Positions 62,650 to 64,000 of a stretch of DNA of 64,000 bases are shown piece after piece. The first letter of the stretch is position 1. Each line of letters begins with the position of its first letter. The notes under the pieces were generated by a model, which searched no databases, had not been told where the DNA came from, and was given only the letters and a program-made list of their open reading frames with translations. Position numbers and translations under genes: made by a program. The stretch is from Mycteria americana (taxonomy: Eukaryota > Chordata > Aves > Ciconiiformes > Ciconiidae): positions 38,179,501-38,243,500 of the forward strand of contig NC_134370.1 of assembly GCF_035582795.1 (NCBI RefSeq), given 5' to 3'.

Positions 62650-64000
62650 GCCAGGCTGGGCAAGCCTGTTATTAACCCAGCTCAACTGCACAACGTGTGG
62701 TGTGGTGGGACAGCGATGCTGGGGCAGCAATGCTACTAACAGGGATGCAGGCAGCAGCTTGGCTGGTGGGTACAAACTTGTCCATTGCCATGCTTCAGGA
62801 AAGGCACCGAGCTCCAACCCCGTGGAAGAGAAGCCCTTGTCCCCGTGCGTGCTGTGGCCAGGGCACAGGGAGTGCTGATTTTACCACACCCTGACCTTTC
62901 TGCTGATAAGACCCCAATTTTGGTTGCTTTTTGCTGAAATTCTGCTGAAACGGCTGTAGCTCTGTCTCAGGCAGGAGGTGAGGGGCAATCCCCTTTGTCC
63001 ACGTTAATACATTGAAAACTTATTGGCCCTAAAAAAAAGTCACCGCTCATGTGTGCTCTGCAAAGATTTCCCAGATTTTTAGTGGCTCCATTTCTGGAAG
63101 GACTTAGAGATCAGGTCTGGGGCAGCCCAGATCTTCCCTGAATCCACAGCTCTGCCAGCCAAGCTGTGCCTGAGGAGAGGACAGATCGAAGCGAGAAGAG
63201 AAGAGAGCATGGCTGGGAAAGCCTGGGAAAACATCAGTGTGATCCCTCCTGTCGGGTTTCTAGGGGACACAGTCAGCTGGCTCTAAAAGAAAAACCCCAC
63301 AGCCACCACCAACAGAGCAAAAAACAACCTGAAGGCATTGGCCACACCTCCCGGCTCGCTCTTAATGAACAAGATGAAGTCACTAAGCCAAACCACACGC
63401 GCTTAGTAAATGCCAGAATTAAGGTAGCCGAGGTAACCTCGATTCAGGCTGCCTTTGGTGTGCACGGTAAGCAGCAGCCCTGCCTGCTGGTTTTCATGCC
63501 CCGGCCCTGGGGGGCCTGCTTACGGAGCGGGGTGGGTCCTTGGGATGGCCGTGGCTGCCAGGGGCTGCTCTGCTCTGCTCCCAGAGCTGGAGGGGAAGGG
63601 GCTGAGCCAGGCAAGAAGAGGCTGCACGATAAAGAAACGCTTTTGGGGTGAAGTGGAAACATCACTCTGGAGGAGGGGATGACAGCCCCAGCCCCTGAGC
63701 CTGCTTGCAATATGCACGGGGCTTCACCCAAGCTAAGGAGTTCTCAGATGTCGATCCATTTATTTTTGCATTACCCGTTTTCTGAGTGCAGACCTGGCTC
63801 TGACCCGTGGAAGCAGCCACATCTCCCCAGAGCCTCTGAGCTCTGACCAGGCCAATACAGTCCTTGCCCTGAGACTGCCAGCATCATAGCTTTGAATGCT
63901 CGAGCCCAGGCAATGCTAAGTATTCCAGAAATAAATCGCATCTGCCAAGTGCCTCAAACCCAGCACCCAACTCTAGTGGAAACCTGTGACCTTATTCCCT
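62650..64000. other. CDH23 intron, right edge of window
   Basis: No gene, repeat family or RNA could be supported here. Confidence 0.5.

Noticed and set aside
1-64000. CRISPR arrays, operons, rRNA or tRNA genes, retroviral elements
   Set aside because: None seen; the window is a vertebrate multi-exon gene region and the only transposon I can support is the CR1 LINE.

Overview
The window is vertebrate nuclear DNA and almost certainly avian. It has long spliced genes, an avian-type CR1 LINE with the octamer tail ATTCTGTG, compact GC-rich introns, and the block prosaposin - CDH23 with VSIR nested inside CDH23, which matches a mammalian neighbourhood (human chromosome 10). No species can be named from the sequence.

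Layout. (1) 1-7.05 kb, + strand: the 3' part of PSAP, covering saposin C, saposin D, the C-terminal SapA-type domain and a long 3' UTR, in AT-rich DNA. (2) 7.49-14.56 kb, + strand: a second, complete prosaposin gene of 15 coding exons and 521 codons, head-to-tail with PSAP and in GC-rich DNA. It carries signal peptide, SapA-type domain, saposins A, B, C and D and C-terminal SapA-type domain, all in frame, and keeps a 9-nt microexon in saposin B. (3) 16.42-58.98 kb, - strand: the 3' two thirds of CDH23 in 42 coding segments, about 2238 codons. They run from EC11 to EC27 and continue through the membrane-proximal domain, TM helix and cytoplasmic tail ending ITEL. All exon phases join without a break. 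(4) 37.14-47.28 kb, + strand: VSIR (VISTA), complete in 7 coding exons and 309 codons, inside a 16.5-kb CDH23 intron on the opposite strand. (5) 58.98-64 kb: CDH23 intron with a CpG-island-like block and a palindromic repeat cluster.

How the genes relate. Both prosaposins are lysosomal precursors whose saposins help hydrolases reach sphingolipids. The second copy converges tail-to-tail with CDH23, the hair-cell tip-link cadherin, whose tail here keeps the harmonin-binding features. VSIR is an immune checkpoint receptor whose promoter region lies in CDH23 intronic DNA.

Most notable points: a CR1 LINE whose 3' tail ends at the AG splice acceptor of a CDH23 exon, so that the end of that intron is now LINE-derived; a candidate 3-nt microexon (AAG, Lys) in CDH23; the intact tandem prosaposin paralogue with its 9-nt microexon and a lost saposin B glycosylation sequon; a perfect 33-bp inverted repeat 40 nt from a CDH23 exon; and a CpG-rich intronic block that could be an internal promoter. 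Comparisons with human proteins were made from memory and should be confirmed by alignment.
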